From Dyadobacter flavalbus (GTDB lineage Bacteria > Bacteroidota > Bacteroidia > Cytophagales > Spirosomataceae), in NCBI RefSeq assembly GCF_006149045.1, contig NZ_VBSN01000027.1, positions 124,001 through 188,000 of the forward strand: a DNA stretch of 64,000 nt, written 5' to 3'. The notes below the pieces were generated by a model that was not told where the DNA came from, searched no databases, and saw nothing but the letters and a program-made list of their open reading frames with translations. The first letter of the stretch is position 1. Every line of letters begins with the position of its first letter. This document shows positions 6,847 to 15,387 of this stretch, in pieces. The position numbers and the translations under genes were made by a program.

Positions 6847-9432
6847 ATGAATAATAGTTTCCAGGACGCAGTTGTAACGAAGTACAATATTTTTAACAGC
6901 CTTTTTCTGAGTTTGCCTTATCGCGGCATTTTTCAGACAGGTTCGTTGCTTCCCATTCTTACACAACAAAGTGAGACAGGATTTCAGGAAGGGAAATCTC
7001 CAAAGGAAATCATTGAGCATTTCTTTTCGGAATTGCTGGAAACTGCTACGCCAAAGGAAAGGGCAGATCTGCTTTTTGCTTTTATTCAGTACATTGAACG
7101 GCAAGTTGTGCTTTTCGATTCTGTGGAAGATGCAGCCTTTGATCTCACGCATGACCTGACCGGAAAAGGCTCTGTCAATTATCTGACGGATCGGCTGGAC
7201 AATGAAGAGCTTAAGAAAAAGCTGCTTGCAAAGCTGGAAGATTTCAGCGTGCGCATTGTGCTTACCGCGCATCCAACGCAGTTTTACTCCGGTAAAGTGC
7301 TGGGCATTATCAACGATCTTGAAGATGCGATCAAGAAAAACGATTTTACCGAAGTGAATCAGCTGCTTCTGCAACTCGGCAAAACGGCTTTTATCAATCA
7401 CGAAAAACCAACGCCTTTTGATGAAGCTGTAAGCCTTTGCTGGTTTCTTGAAAATGTATATTATGACGCGATCCCTTCCATTCTCGAAAAACTGATCAAT
7501 GGCCTGGGCATGAGCGTACACGACTGGCCTTATCCGAATGTTTACAGGCTTGGCTTCTGGCCGGGAGGCGACCGGGATGGAAATCCGTTTGTAAATCCTG
7601 AAATCACACTTCAGGTTGCAGCCAGGCTAAGAGAAACATTGCTGAGAGGCTATTACCGTGATCTGAGAACATTACGGCGCCGTCTGACTTTCAAAGGAGT
7701 GGATGAGGCCGTTGCGCTGGCCGAGAGAAAAATGAACAGCACCATTTTCGGGCCGTTTGAAGAAGGATACAGCAACGCACAGGAACTGATCGACGAGCTC
7801 CTGAAGTCCCGTGAAGTGCTGGTGTCCAAGCATCAGGGGCTGTTTGTGGAGTTACTGGATAACTTTATTCTGAAACTGAATATTTTCGGGTTCTTTTTTG
7901 CCAGCCTGGATGTTCGTCAGGACAGCCGCAAGCATGCAAAAGCGTGGGAAGATATTTTAAAAAGGCTCGAAAAGAAGGTTCCTCTGCTGAAATACAGTGA
8001 TTATGAAAGCTGGGATGAAGCAAAGAAAATTGATCTGCTCCTTTCACTGAATATTCCGCTGCGTGACGAAGATTACGAAGATGAACTGACAAAAGATATT
8101 CTGGGCTCGATACGTGCTATCAAGACAATCCAGCAAAACAACGGTGAAAAAGGAGCGCATCGTTATGTAATCAGCAATAATACCTCGGCTTTGAATGTCA
8201 TGCAGGTTGTGGCTTTGGCCAAAAACCTGATTGCCGATGAGCAAGGCAAACTGGCACTGGACGTGGTTCCGCTGTTTGAAACCGTGGACGACCTTGCCAA
8301 TGCGCCGGGTATCATGCGTCAGTTGTATGAAAATGAATATTACCGGAATCATTTGAATAACCGTGAAAACCACCAGACCATTATGGTTGGTTTTTCAGAC
8401 GGAACAAAAGACGGCGGTTATCTGAGAGCAAACTGGTCTATATACCGTGCAAAAGAAGAACTGACGCAGGTTTCGCGGGAGTTCGGGATTAAAGTCACTT
8501 TCTTCGACGGACGTGGCGGGCCTCCTGCGCGTGGCGGCGGCAATAACCATAATTTCTATTCTTCTCTGGGAAAAGACATTGAAGATAAGGAAATTCAGCT
8601 GACCGTACAGGGGCAAACGATCAGCTCCAATTATGGAACGGTAACTACGGCCATGTATAATCTGGAAAGGCTTTTTACAGCCGGACTTGAAAATCATTTG
8701 TTCAGAGGAAGCAGGGTTGAAGAAGAATTGTCTGAAAACGACAAGATACTGATTGAACAAATGGCGGAAGCCGCATATAACTCTTATCTTGATCTTAAAA
8801 ATCACCCGATGTTTGTAAAATATCTGGACAAAAAGACGCCGCTGCGTTTTTACGGCCAGACAAACATCGGCAGCCGTCCTACCAAACGTGGTAATGATGA
8901 TGAAGGCTTGAAATTTGAAGATCTTCGTGCAATTCCGTTTGTAGGATCGTGGGCGCAGATGAAACAGAACGTACCGGGTTTTTACGGCTTCGGAACGGCC
9001 ATACAGCAACTGATTGAAGAGGGCAGGAAAGAGGATATTGTTCAGTTATATAAAAAGTCGCTCTTTTTCCGGACACTGATAGAAAATTCCATGCAGTCGC
9101 TGTCCAAAGCATTTTTCCCCGCAACCAAATACCTGCGTGACGAAGAGGATTACAGAGAGTTCTGGGATAAAATGTATGATGAATTTCTGCTGACACGCGA
9201 TCTGCTGCTGGAAGTTTCGGGGCAAAAGGAATTGCTGGACAGCAACAACATTACAAAGGTTTCCATCAAAACGCGGGAACGGATTGTCCTGCCATTGATC
9301 ACCATTCAGCAATATGCGCTCCAGATGCTGGCGCAGGATTCCAAAACATTGCCGGTGGATGTAGAAACATATAATCAACTGATTATGCGGGCTATGTTCG
9401 GGATTATCAATGCGGCCAGGAACTCGGCGTAA
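6847..9432 (+). CDS. ppc: Phosphoenolpyruvate carboxylase
   Basis: An 861-residue enzyme that carboxylates phosphoenolpyruvate to oxaloacetate, replenishing the TCA cycle. The catalytic histidine motif VLTAHPTQ is at 138-145 (His142), the substrate-binding FSDGTKDGGY near residue 515, and the glycine/arginine loop GRGGPPARGGG near 555. The C-terminus ends in a short hydrophobic tail after the QQYALQML region, as is usual for this enzyme. Its length is slightly below the E. coli enzyme, typical for Bacteroidota. It is cytoplasmic. It follows xerC by 66 bases and ends in a strong terminator. Confidence 0.96.
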   Translation: MNNSFQDAVVTKYNIFNSLFLSLPYRGIFQTGSLLPILTQQSETGFQEGKSPKEIIEHFFSELLETATPKERADLLFAFIQYIERQVVLFDSVEDAAFDLTHDLTGKGSVNYLTDRLDNEELKKKLLAKLEDFSVRIVLTAHPTQFYSGKVLGIINDLEDAIKKNDFTEVNQLLLQLGKTAFINHEKPTPFDEAVSLCWFLENVYYDAIPSILEKLINGLGMSVHDWPYPNVYRLGFWPGGDRDGNPFVNPEITLQVAARLRETLLRGYYRDLRTLRRRLTFKGVDEAVALAERKMNSTIFGPFEEGYSNAQELIDELLKSREVLVSKHQGLFVELLDNFILKLNIFGFFFASLDVRQDSRKHAKAWEDILKRLEKKVPLLKYSDYESWDEAKKIDLLLSLNIPLRDEDYEDELTKDILGSIRAIKTIQQNNGEKGAHRYVISNNTSALNVMQVVALAKNLIADEQGKLALDVVPLFETVDDLANAPGIMRQLYENEYYRNHLNNRENHQTIMVGFSDGTKDGGYLRANWSIYRAKEELTQVSREFGIKVTFFDGRGGPPARGGGNNHNFYSSLGKDIEDKEIQLTVQGQTISSNYGTVTTAMYNLERLFTAGLENHLFRGSRVEEELSENDKILIEQMAEAAYNSYLDLKNHPMFVKYLDKKTPLRFYGQTNIGSRPTKRGNDDEGLKFEDLRAIPFVGSWAQMKQNVPGFYGFGTAIQQLIEEGRKEDIVQLYKKSLFFRTLIENSMQSLSKAFFPATKYLRDEEDYREFWDKMYDEFLLTRDLLLEVSGQKELLDSNNITKVSIKTRERIVLPLITIQQYALQMLAQDSKTLPVDVETYNQLIMRAMFGIINAARNSA

Positions 9433-9448
9433 CACATATTAAACATAC

Positions 9449-9486
9449 AAAGCTGCCTGATAAAGTAATTAATCAGGCAGCTTTTG
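9449..9486 (+). terminator. Terminator between ppc and the convergent lipoprotein gene
   Basis: A 13-bp perfect stem (AAAGCTGCCTGAT 9449-9461 with 9472-9484) with a 10-base loop and a short T run closes the ppc transcript. Confidence 0.85.
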
Positions 9487-9497
9487 GTATAATGGAG

Positions 9498-10094
9498 TTA
9501 AAGTAATTTCCTGTTCCTTCTTTTGTGCTCCATTATTTTAGTATGGAATTTTCCATTACGAAATCGTAGTGTATCAGGCAAGGCGGTATCATAACGAGGT
9601 TTGTTAATAACAAATGTCACCTGAAATGTGCCTTTAATTTCCCTAGTCTTTGTAATGGCTTCGTCAATTTGGAAGAAAGCTTTTTCTGTATCCAGTACAC
9701 TGTAAGTATCTCCGGAAGCATCCCCGTCACTCACGAGCGTGTATAAGCTTCCATAAACAAACCTATCGTACTTATTCTCATAGGGAATGTCCTTTAACAT
9801 AGTATAATGTCCTTTTTCCGAGGGAATATTTTGAAAATACAATTCCTGACGCCGGGCACCATACGGGTTATATAAATCGGCCATTATTACAAAGGTATCT
9901 GAAACATTATCGTTACTGTCCCATGCTTGAATTGTTTGATAAGCATTCTTGTAAGTTTTGCTCCAGTCTTTTCCATTCATATCTGCAGTTAAATAACCCC
10001 AGGAAGGCATTTGCGGAAGTGGAAAGTCATCACAAGCAGTGAGAAGCAGAATGGAAATGCTGAAAATGTATAGCCATAGATTTTTCATATTCAT
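9498..10094 (-). CDS. Lipoprotein of unknown function, coupled to the M12B-like protease
   Basis: I do not recognise the family. The protein has a lipoprotein signal (hydrophobic segment ending in LLTAC, cysteine at about residue 21), so it is probably membrane-anchored, followed by about 175 polar residues rich in aromatic and charged positions. The start at 10094 (or 10088, two codons later) is chosen because it places the signal peptide correctly and lies two bases after the stop of the upstream protease gene; longer in-frame starts would run into that gene. The tight spacing implies co-translation with the protease. A role as partner or inhibitor is only a guess. Base composition is visibly more AT-rich than in neighbouring housekeeping genes. 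Confidence 0.7.
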   Translation of the reverse strand: MNMKNLWLYIFSISILLLTACDDFPLPQMPSWGYLTADMNGKDWSKTYKNAYQTIQAWDSNDNVSDTFVIMADLYNPYGARRQELYFQNIPSEKGHYTMLKDIPYENKYDRFVYGSLYTLVSDGDASGDTYSVLDTEKAFFQIDEAITKTREIKGTFQVTFVINKPRYDTALPDTLRFRNGKFHTKIMEHKRRNRKLL

Positions 10095-10096
10095 AG

Positions 10097-11947
10097 CTAT
10101 TTGATGATTATTACTCTGCTTATTTCTACTATATCTCCATAGCTGATTCTTGCAAGGTAAGTGCCTGCCGGAACATTCTTGCAATTCCAGTTAACGGCAT
10201 GCAATCCTTTAATCTGCCGGGTATTTTCCTTTTTAAGTAACTTTACCAATGTGCCGGACTGGTCGATAACTTCAAGTTTAACATCAGAGTCAGCTTGAAG
10301 ATTATAGCTGATATTTACTTCGTCTGAAGCAGGGTTAGGCGTAACCTTTAAATTGGAATTTTTCTGACTAACAGAATCTATTTCAGCGTTTGTGCCTTTT
10401 TTGTAAGGGCTTGGCATTTGTGCAGTTACGGTTATAAATGCTGTTGCAGATTTTCCGCTTCCGGTAACAATACCTTTGATGTAAATTTTTTGATTTTGAT
10501 AAAAATACCAGGTGAAAACTTCTGTGGTAATATTGGAAGAAGTATAATTTACACCATCATAACTGTATTGCCATGAGAATGTATAAGGCCCTGTTCCGCA
10601 GCTGTAATTAAGTTCGTAATTCTTTCCACTAGCTGCATTTACATAAGTAGGTCCATCCAGATAAGCTGTAAACACAGTACTTGGATTTGGCCGGAAAGCA
10701 CTGACAACAGCATGTGACTGGCTTATACGTAATGCATTGTTTTCGTCACTGGTTCCCGTTGCTCTTCCTCCTACTGAAACATTCGGGTTAGAAAAATTCA
10801 TTAAACGATTTATAGCCTCGTTCTCAGTAATATTGTTTCCTACCATTACTGTACGATCAACTGTTATTTCAAGATTTTTTATATTGTGGCCTTTTGCATA
10901 AGAAGGAGGTTGAGAATTGTCATCTTCATGCCTGCATCCATATAAATGGCCAACTTCGTGAGCAAAAGTCTTACTGGCGGTTGCATGCCAAAGTTCGACG
11001 ATGGCATATGATTTGGAATTTTCTAGTGATACGGTTTGTGATTTACCACGTGTGCTTCCGCCCTGATACTCAGCATCTGTAAAAAGCACAACCATATCGG
11101 CTTGATACTGATCTCGCAAATTTTTTGCTGTAGCATTAATTTCAAGATTGTTAAGATCCGTAGTTATTGTACTAGTTTCAGCAAAATTCAGAAATTCAAC
11201 TCCGGCTAAAACGAGTGCTGCATTACTGGTGATTCCACTATTGTAAATGCAGGAATTGAACTGAGAAATAGACATATTGGCCAGTGTCTGCATGTTAGCA
11301 ATGCTTCCGGCAAGTGCCATGGCCTTTGATGTATAAAGTATCAGTACTCTGGGGTTTACAACTGGCTGGCATGCGTACATCTTGGCATTCTTGTGAATAA
11401 CAGAATCTGCGACTGATTTTAAACCTTCTCTTTTACTATCAGCATTGTTAGAAGTTGTAACACATCCAATGTCATTTCCTTCTGAAGTATCTATTTCCTG
11501 AAGACAGTATAATTCACCGAAAACCGGGAATATTTCATAAACTCCGTCCGGAGTAGAAATATGTGCTGCAATCCGGCCTTCTTTTGACAAGATAATCACA
11601 GTACCGCGACCTTCATCTGTTTTGCCAATCCACTCATATTCTGTATCAGAATAATATGTAACGTGACTTGCCTGCGCAACAATTGCCTTTTCTTTATCCG
11701 GTATTTCCAATATCAAGGATCCATCCTTTTGCGAAGATGCCAGCGGGTTCAATGTCACAAAAAAATATCTTGCAACATTTGGGTTTTTACTTATTCTGAT
11801 CTTAAAATCTCTTACTTCCGAATTGTCAATGACTTGATTCTCATTGGCTATCTGAACAAATTTCTGAATTTGGGCAGAAGTATTTTTTGCTGTCAGAACA
11901 ACGATATAAATGAATATTGCAGTCAGGCGGATTAAAAATGGATGCAT
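10097..11947 (-). CDS. Secreted M12B-like (reprolysin-type) metalloprotease with T9SS sorting domain
   Basis: A 616-residue protein with an N-terminal signal peptide, a propeptide-like region to about residue 190, and a metzincin catalytic domain carrying HEVGHLYGCRH at 330-340 (zinc ligands His330, His334, His340). A PKD/Ig-like segment follows at roughly 430-510. The last 80 residues start with VTPNPASDEVNISYNL and end in ISRVIIIK, the pattern of a type A T9SS C-terminal sorting domain. The protein is therefore expected to cross the outer membrane by T9SS and be released or surface-attached. The downstream lipoprotein gene begins two bases after its stop. The gene is somewhat AT-rich relative to its surroundings. 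Confidence 0.9.
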   Translation of the reverse strand: MHPFLIRLTAIFIYIVVLTAKNTSAQIQKFVQIANENQVIDNSEVRDFKIRISKNPNVARYFFVTLNPLASSQKDGSLILEIPDKEKAIVAQASHVTYYSDTEYEWIGKTDEGRGTVIILSKEGRIAAHISTPDGVYEIFPVFGELYCLQEIDTSEGNDIGCVTTSNNADSKREGLKSVADSVIHKNAKMYACQPVVNPRVLILYTSKAMALAGSIANMQTLANMSISQFNSCIYNSGITSNAALVLAGVEFLNFAETSTITTDLNNLEINATAKNLRDQYQADMVVLFTDAEYQGGSTRGKSQTVSLENSKSYAIVELWHATASKTFAHEVGHLYGCRHEDDNSQPPSYAKGHNIKNLEITVDRTVMVGNNITENEAINRLMNFSNPNVSVGGRATGTSDENNALRISQSHAVVSAFRPNPSTVFTAYLDGPTYVNAASGKNYELNYSCGTGPYTFSWQYSYDGVNYTSSNITTEVFTWYFYQNQKIYIKGIVTGSGKSATAFITVTAQMPSPYKKGTNAEIDSVSQKNSNLKVTPNPASDEVNISYNLQADSDVKLEVIDQSGTLVKLLKKENTRQIKGLHAVNWNCKNVPAGTYLARISYGDIVEISRVIIIK

Positions 11948-12199
11948 AAAGAACTGATTAAGTGTGTGAAATGATTTATCGGCATCAATATTGTACTTTT
12001 AAAGTAAAAAAAGGCACTAAATTGGTGTTGCAATTTCGAGTAATTAGCAATCGGCAGGTTACAGCTTTCAAATGGCTTAATAATCACAAATTTGTATTTA
12101 CAAGCCGTTAAATTTTCCATGCAATTATTAGTAGACGAATAGTTGAGCGGACTTATAAAAGGTAATCCTTATAATTCATTAACCTCAACCGCACTCCGC

Positions 12200-12634
12200 A
12201 TGACACATCATTCCGACCAGCGTGCCTATTTTTTCAAGATAGACACGACTATCAAGAAAATCAGGAACGCTTTGCAAAAGCAACTTACAGAAGCAGGTTT
12301 TGATCTGACCGTGGATCAATGGGTTCTTATTGATCATATATTTCGCAAGCAGGGAATCAGTCAGAATGAGCTGGCGGAACTTACTTTCAAAGATCCGCCA
12401 ACTGTTACGCGCATTATTGATCTGCTGGAAAAAAAAGGATTGGTGCAGCGTGGCCCGGCAGCCGGAGACAGGCGTAAATTCAATTTGTTCCTTACCAAAG
12501 ACGGAGAAACCATCTATAACCAGGCTTTTCCCATTGTGGCGGACATCCGCAGAAAAGGTTGGGGAAGTCTTAATGATTCCGATTATCAGCATTTTGTCCG
12601 TATTATGGACTCGATTTATCAGAATTTTACCTGA
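12200..12634 (+). CDS. MarR family transcriptional regulator
   Basis: A 144-residue winged-helix regulator. The helix-turn-helix (GISQNELAELTFKDPPTVTR) lies near residues 53-72 and is followed by IDLLEKKGLVQRGPAAGDRR, whose wing basic residues fit the DRR motif of MarR proteins. These bind palindromic operators as dimers and usually release on binding small phenolic or oxidising ligands. The ATG at 12200 is preferred to a TTG at 12143, because the intervening residues do not look like MarR sequence. No target gene is adjacent in the same direction apart from the SIMPL gene 240 bases on, behind a terminator, so the regulon is unknown. Confidence 0.88.
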   Translation: MTHHSDQRAYFFKIDTTIKKIRNALQKQLTEAGFDLTVDQWVLIDHIFRKQGISQNELAELTFKDPPTVTRIIDLLEKKGLVQRGPAAGDRRKFNLFLTKDGETIYNQAFPIVADIRRKGWGSLNDSDYQHFVRIMDSIYQNFT

Positions 12635-12674
12635 AATTTCAGCAAAAGCAACTTTACGATTTTATACTTAATGG

Positions 12675-12716
12675 ATGCGAAAACAAAAAGGTAACCTTTT
12701 GTCTTCGCATTTTTTA
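12675..12716 (+). terminator. Terminator after the marR-type gene
   Basis: An imperfect long hairpin (ATGCGAA arm with TTCGCAT arm, inner ACAAAAAGG/CCTTTTGT, three-base loop) is followed by a T run. It isolates the MarR gene from the SIMPL gene. Confidence 0.8.
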
Positions 12717-12822
12717 TGAGCTGCAATGAACCGATCGTATCATAAAAACGGCAATCATTTTTATGCTTGCTTAAACCTTTGGCATATGTTTCTATCTAAC
12801 CTTTAAAATTGACAACAAATGT

Positions 12823-12830
12823 TAGCTTTG
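12823..12830 (+). promoter_or_regulatory. -7 promoter box of the SIMPL gene
   Basis: TAGCTTTG matches the Bacteroidota TANNTTTG consensus exactly and lies 46 bases before the ATG. The -33 region only shows a T-rich partial match. Confidence 0.4.
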
Positions 12831-12876
12831 CTGTCAGTTAAGGCCATTTTTAACTTATACCATCATTTATTAAGCC

Positions 12877-13608
12877 ATGAAAAAAACCATTTTGCTTGCA
12901 GCACTGATGTTCAGTGCTGTTGTATTCCCTTCTCTTGCACAAATGAATTCATCACAACAAAATCCGGTCCGGAAGATTGAAGTAGCAGGCTTTGCCGAAA
13001 TGGAAGTTGTTCCGGATGAAATTTACTTCAGTATTTCATTAAGAGAGTACTATGAAGATGAAAAAAGCCAGAAAAACAAGGTAATCATCAGCACGCTGGA
13101 AAAGCAGCTTATCAAAGCAGTTACGGACGCAGGTTTTCCCAAAGAAGCATTGTCCGTCAGCAGCTTGGGCGGTTACCAAAATTATGCAGACAAGAAGAAA
13201 AAACCGACTACTTTTCTGGAAAGCAAGGAATATGAACTCAAAGTGGACCGTCCGGACAAGCTGGATGGCGTACTGTCAAAAATAGACAGCCGGGGCATAC
13301 AATATGCGAATGTTGCCCGCGTGGATCATTCCAAAAAAGAGGAGTTTAAAAAACAGGTTAAAATTGATGCGTTAAAAGCAGCAAAAGAAAAGGCAAATTA
13401 CCTGCTGGGAGCGCTGGACCAGAAACTCGGACAAGTGCTTGAAGTGCGCGAACTGGACGAAAACGTGTATTATCCGCAGCCTATGTTTGCAAAATCGAAC
13501 ATGAGAACCATGGCGATGGCCGAGGCGGATGCCGCTCCGGACAGCGATATCGCTTACCAGAAAATTAAAATAAGTTACCGGATGCAGGCTGCTTTTGAAA
13601 TAAAGTAA
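12877..13608 (+). CDS. SIMPL domain (DUF541) periplasmic protein
   Basis: A 243-residue protein with a clear signal peptide (hydrophobic core to about residue 20, cleavage after SLAQ) and a SIMPL/DUF541 domain over most of the rest, beginning with KIEVAGFAEMEVVPDEIYFS. SIMPL proteins are exported; some bacterial members have been linked to oxidative or envelope stress, but no catalytic role is established. Here the conserved strand before the alpha-helical insertion and the C-terminal ISYRMQAAFEIK strand are present. It is followed 122 bases later by a small YtxH-like gene, possibly in the same transcript. Confidence 0.88.
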   Translation: MKKTILLAALMFSAVVFPSLAQMNSSQQNPVRKIEVAGFAEMEVVPDEIYFSISLREYYEDEKSQKNKVIISTLEKQLIKAVTDAGFPKEALSVSSLGGYQNYADKKKKPTTFLESKEYELKVDRPDKLDGVLSKIDSRGIQYANVARVDHSKKEEFKKQVKIDALKAAKEKANYLLGALDQKLGQVLEVRELDENVYYPQPMFAKSNMRTMAMAEADAAPDSDIAYQKIKISYRMQAAFEIK

Positions 13609-13730
13609 GTCTCTGAAGCTGTTGATTAATGCAGGCACAATTTTTCTGGAAACCGTTTTAGATCAGTAAGGCACATTTTTTGTAAAGGAATTTATTCTTT
13701 AACTAATCTCAAACTAAGTAACTGGAAATC

Positions 13731-14060
13731 ATGAGCATAAATTCAAAACACCTGGCCACATTTATTCTTGGTGCTGCCGCCGGAGTAGCTGCACACAAAT
13801 ATCTTCAGAGTGAAGAAGGAGAAAAGCTTCTGGAAGATCTGAAGACAAAAGCAAATAATATCAAATCAGATGCGGAAGGAGCCGTGAATAAAGCGCCTGA
13901 GTATCTGGATGAACTGAAAGCCAAAGGATTTGACAGTTTAAAAAGCAGCTTTCCGGAAGCAGAAGCATTCTTTAAAGATCTTTACGAAAAATTTACAGGA
14001 AACAAAGGGGCAACTGCGGCTACACCCGAAACAATGCCTATTCCTGACCCGATTTCATAG
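13731..14060 (+). CDS. YtxH-like small membrane-associated protein
   Basis: A 109-residue protein with an N-terminal glycine/alanine-rich hydrophobic segment (FILGAAAGVAAHKYL, about 11-25) followed by an amphipathic, lysine- and glutamate-rich helix region and a proline-rich end. This pattern is that of YtxH-domain proteins, which are small stress-related membrane proteins of unclear function. It was assigned on pattern rather than on specific residues. It ends at a strong convergent terminator. Confidence 0.7.
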   Translation: MSINSKHLATFILGAAAGVAAHKYLQSEEGEKLLEDLKTKANNIKSDAEGAVNKAPEYLDELKAKGFDSLKSSFPEAEAFFKDLYEKFTGNKGATAATPETMPIPDPIS

Positions 14061-14076
14061 TTTCAGATAAATTGTT

Positions 14077-14118
14077 GAGGCTGTCCCGGGATTGAAAAAT
14101 TCCGGGACAGCCTCTTTT
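14077..14118. terminator. Bidirectional terminator between the YtxH-like gene and nudK
   Basis: A 13-bp perfect GC-rich stem (GAGGCTGTCCCGG 14077-14089 with 14102-14114) is flanked by T-rich sequence on the right and lies between convergent genes. Its right edge reaches the nudK stop codon. Confidence 0.88.
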
Positions 14119-14704
14119 ATGCTCCGAACAAACCATTTATCTGCGCATACTGAAGCAGTATAATCGTTTTTGCATCTTTTATTTCTCCGTTTTTCATCAT
14201 TTCCAGTGCCTGAACAAACGGAACTTCCATTACTTCGATATTTTCCTGCTCCTGTTCTTTTCCGCCGCCCTGACTTACTTTCATATCGTCTGAATACTCA
14301 GCTATGAAATAATACAGTATTTCGGTCACAGATCCCGGCGACATGTAAGCTTCATAAATCTTTTGGACGGATCTGATTTTATATCCGGTTTCTTCTTCGG
14401 TTTCCCTGATAATACAATCTTCGGGATTATCCTTGTCCAGCAAACCCGCGCAGGCTTCAATCAGCATGCCGGACGGATTGCCGTTTACATAACTCGGAAT
14501 GCGGAATTGTCTTGTGAGCAGCACCGTCTGCTTTTCGGTATTGTAAAGCAAAATCGTTGCGCCGTTTCCGCGATCGTACGATTCCCTCGACTGGCGTTCT
14601 ACTTTTCCGTCTTCACGTTGGTAATCAAACGTGTATTTTTTAAGCGTATACCAATTGTCAGAAAGGATGTCTTCAGAAATTATAGTGACTTTGTCGTTAT
14701 TCAT
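14117..14704 (-). CDS. nudK: NUDIX hydrolase, NudK-like (GDP-mannose pyrophosphatase)
   Basis: A 195-residue Nudix enzyme. The Nudix box lies at about 87-108, ending in RETEEETGY, with the upstream ADP-ribose pyrophosphatase-type fold. Segments such as [22 protein letters not shown] and YMSPGSVTE follow E. coli NudK, which hydrolyses GDP-mannose to GMP and mannose 1-phosphate. The start at 14704 is chosen because it matches the NudK N-terminus (ITLIKDKILSDN-like); the 21 codons of extension upstream do not. It is cytoplasmic and appears monocistronic. Confidence 0.85.
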   Translation of the reverse strand: MNNDKVTIISEDILSDNWYTLKKYTFDYQREDGKVERQSRESYDRGNGATILLYNTEKQTVLLTRQFRIPSYVNGNPSGMLIEACAGLLDKDNPEDCIIRETEEETGYKIRSVQKIYEAYMSPGSVTEILYYFIAEYSDDMKVSQGGGKEQEQENIEVMEVPFVQALEMMKNGEIKDAKTIILLQYAQINGLFGA

Positions 14705-14851
14705 CTGATCAAATTTGATTGTTTGTGATTTATTTTGAGCAAAATTACGTAATCCTTGCAATTTCAAAGCAGAAGAATGTATAATTGAGTAAAAGGCAAA
14801 ACCGGAAAACCATAATGCACGGTTATTTCAAAAACCCAATTGCAGAAATTT

Positions 14852-15358
14852 ATGCAACAAGCGTCCTACTGGATTAAAAAATACAGCCTAAAGCAGCATC
14901 CCGAAGGCGGATATTTTACAGAAACTTACCGTTCGGCAGGAATCATTGAAGAGAACGCTTTGCCAAAGCGTTTTAAAGGAGCCAGATGTTTTTCAACGGG
15001 AATTTACTTTCTGCTGGAAGCACATCATTTTTCTGCATTTCACCGGATCCAGTCTGATGAGATGTGGCATTTTTACGCAGGTGACGCACTGGAAATCTTT
15101 GTTATTGATCCCGAATCAGAAAATCTGGAAACCATCTTTTTGGGAAATAATCCTGAAATAGGAGAAACGTTTCAGGCTGTCGTTCCGGCCGGAAGCTGGT
15201 TTGCATCCCGTCCGTGTGCCGGAAGTTCCTACGCGTTGGTTGGCTGTACCGTAGCGCCGGGTTTTGACTTTGAGGATTTTGAAATGGCGGAACGGGCAGC
15301 ATTGCAGGCATTGTATCCGCAGCATTCCGGATTAATCCGGGAACTGACAAGGTCCTGA
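14852..15358 (+). CDS. DUF985-type cupin protein
   Basis: A 168-residue protein of the DUF985 cupin family. It starts with the family's WIKKYSLKQHPEGGYFTETY region and keeps FHRIQSDEMWHFYAGDAL and PAGSWFASRP, which form the double-stranded beta-helix and its likely metal or ligand pocket. Homologues of known structure resemble sugar-nucleotide epimerases of the RmlC type, but the reaction is not established. The ATG at 14852 is preferred to a TTG at 14840. It converges with the ggt gene with no obvious terminator in the 29-base gap. Confidence 0.85.
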   Translation: MQQASYWIKKYSLKQHPEGGYFTETYRSAGIIEENALPKRFKGARCFSTGIYFLLEAHHFSAFHRIQSDEMWHFYAGDALEIFVIDPESENLETIFLGNNPEIGETFQAVVPAGSWFASRPCAGSSYALVGCTVAPGFDFEDFEMAERAALQALYPQHSGLIRELTRS

Positions 15359-15387
15359 ATCAATCCGGAAAAAGTACGCTTATATTT

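Noticed and set aside
8395-9009. 204-codon minus-strand open frame inside ppc
   Set aside because: Shadow of a secure ppc frame; basic, aromatic composition typical of antisense translation.
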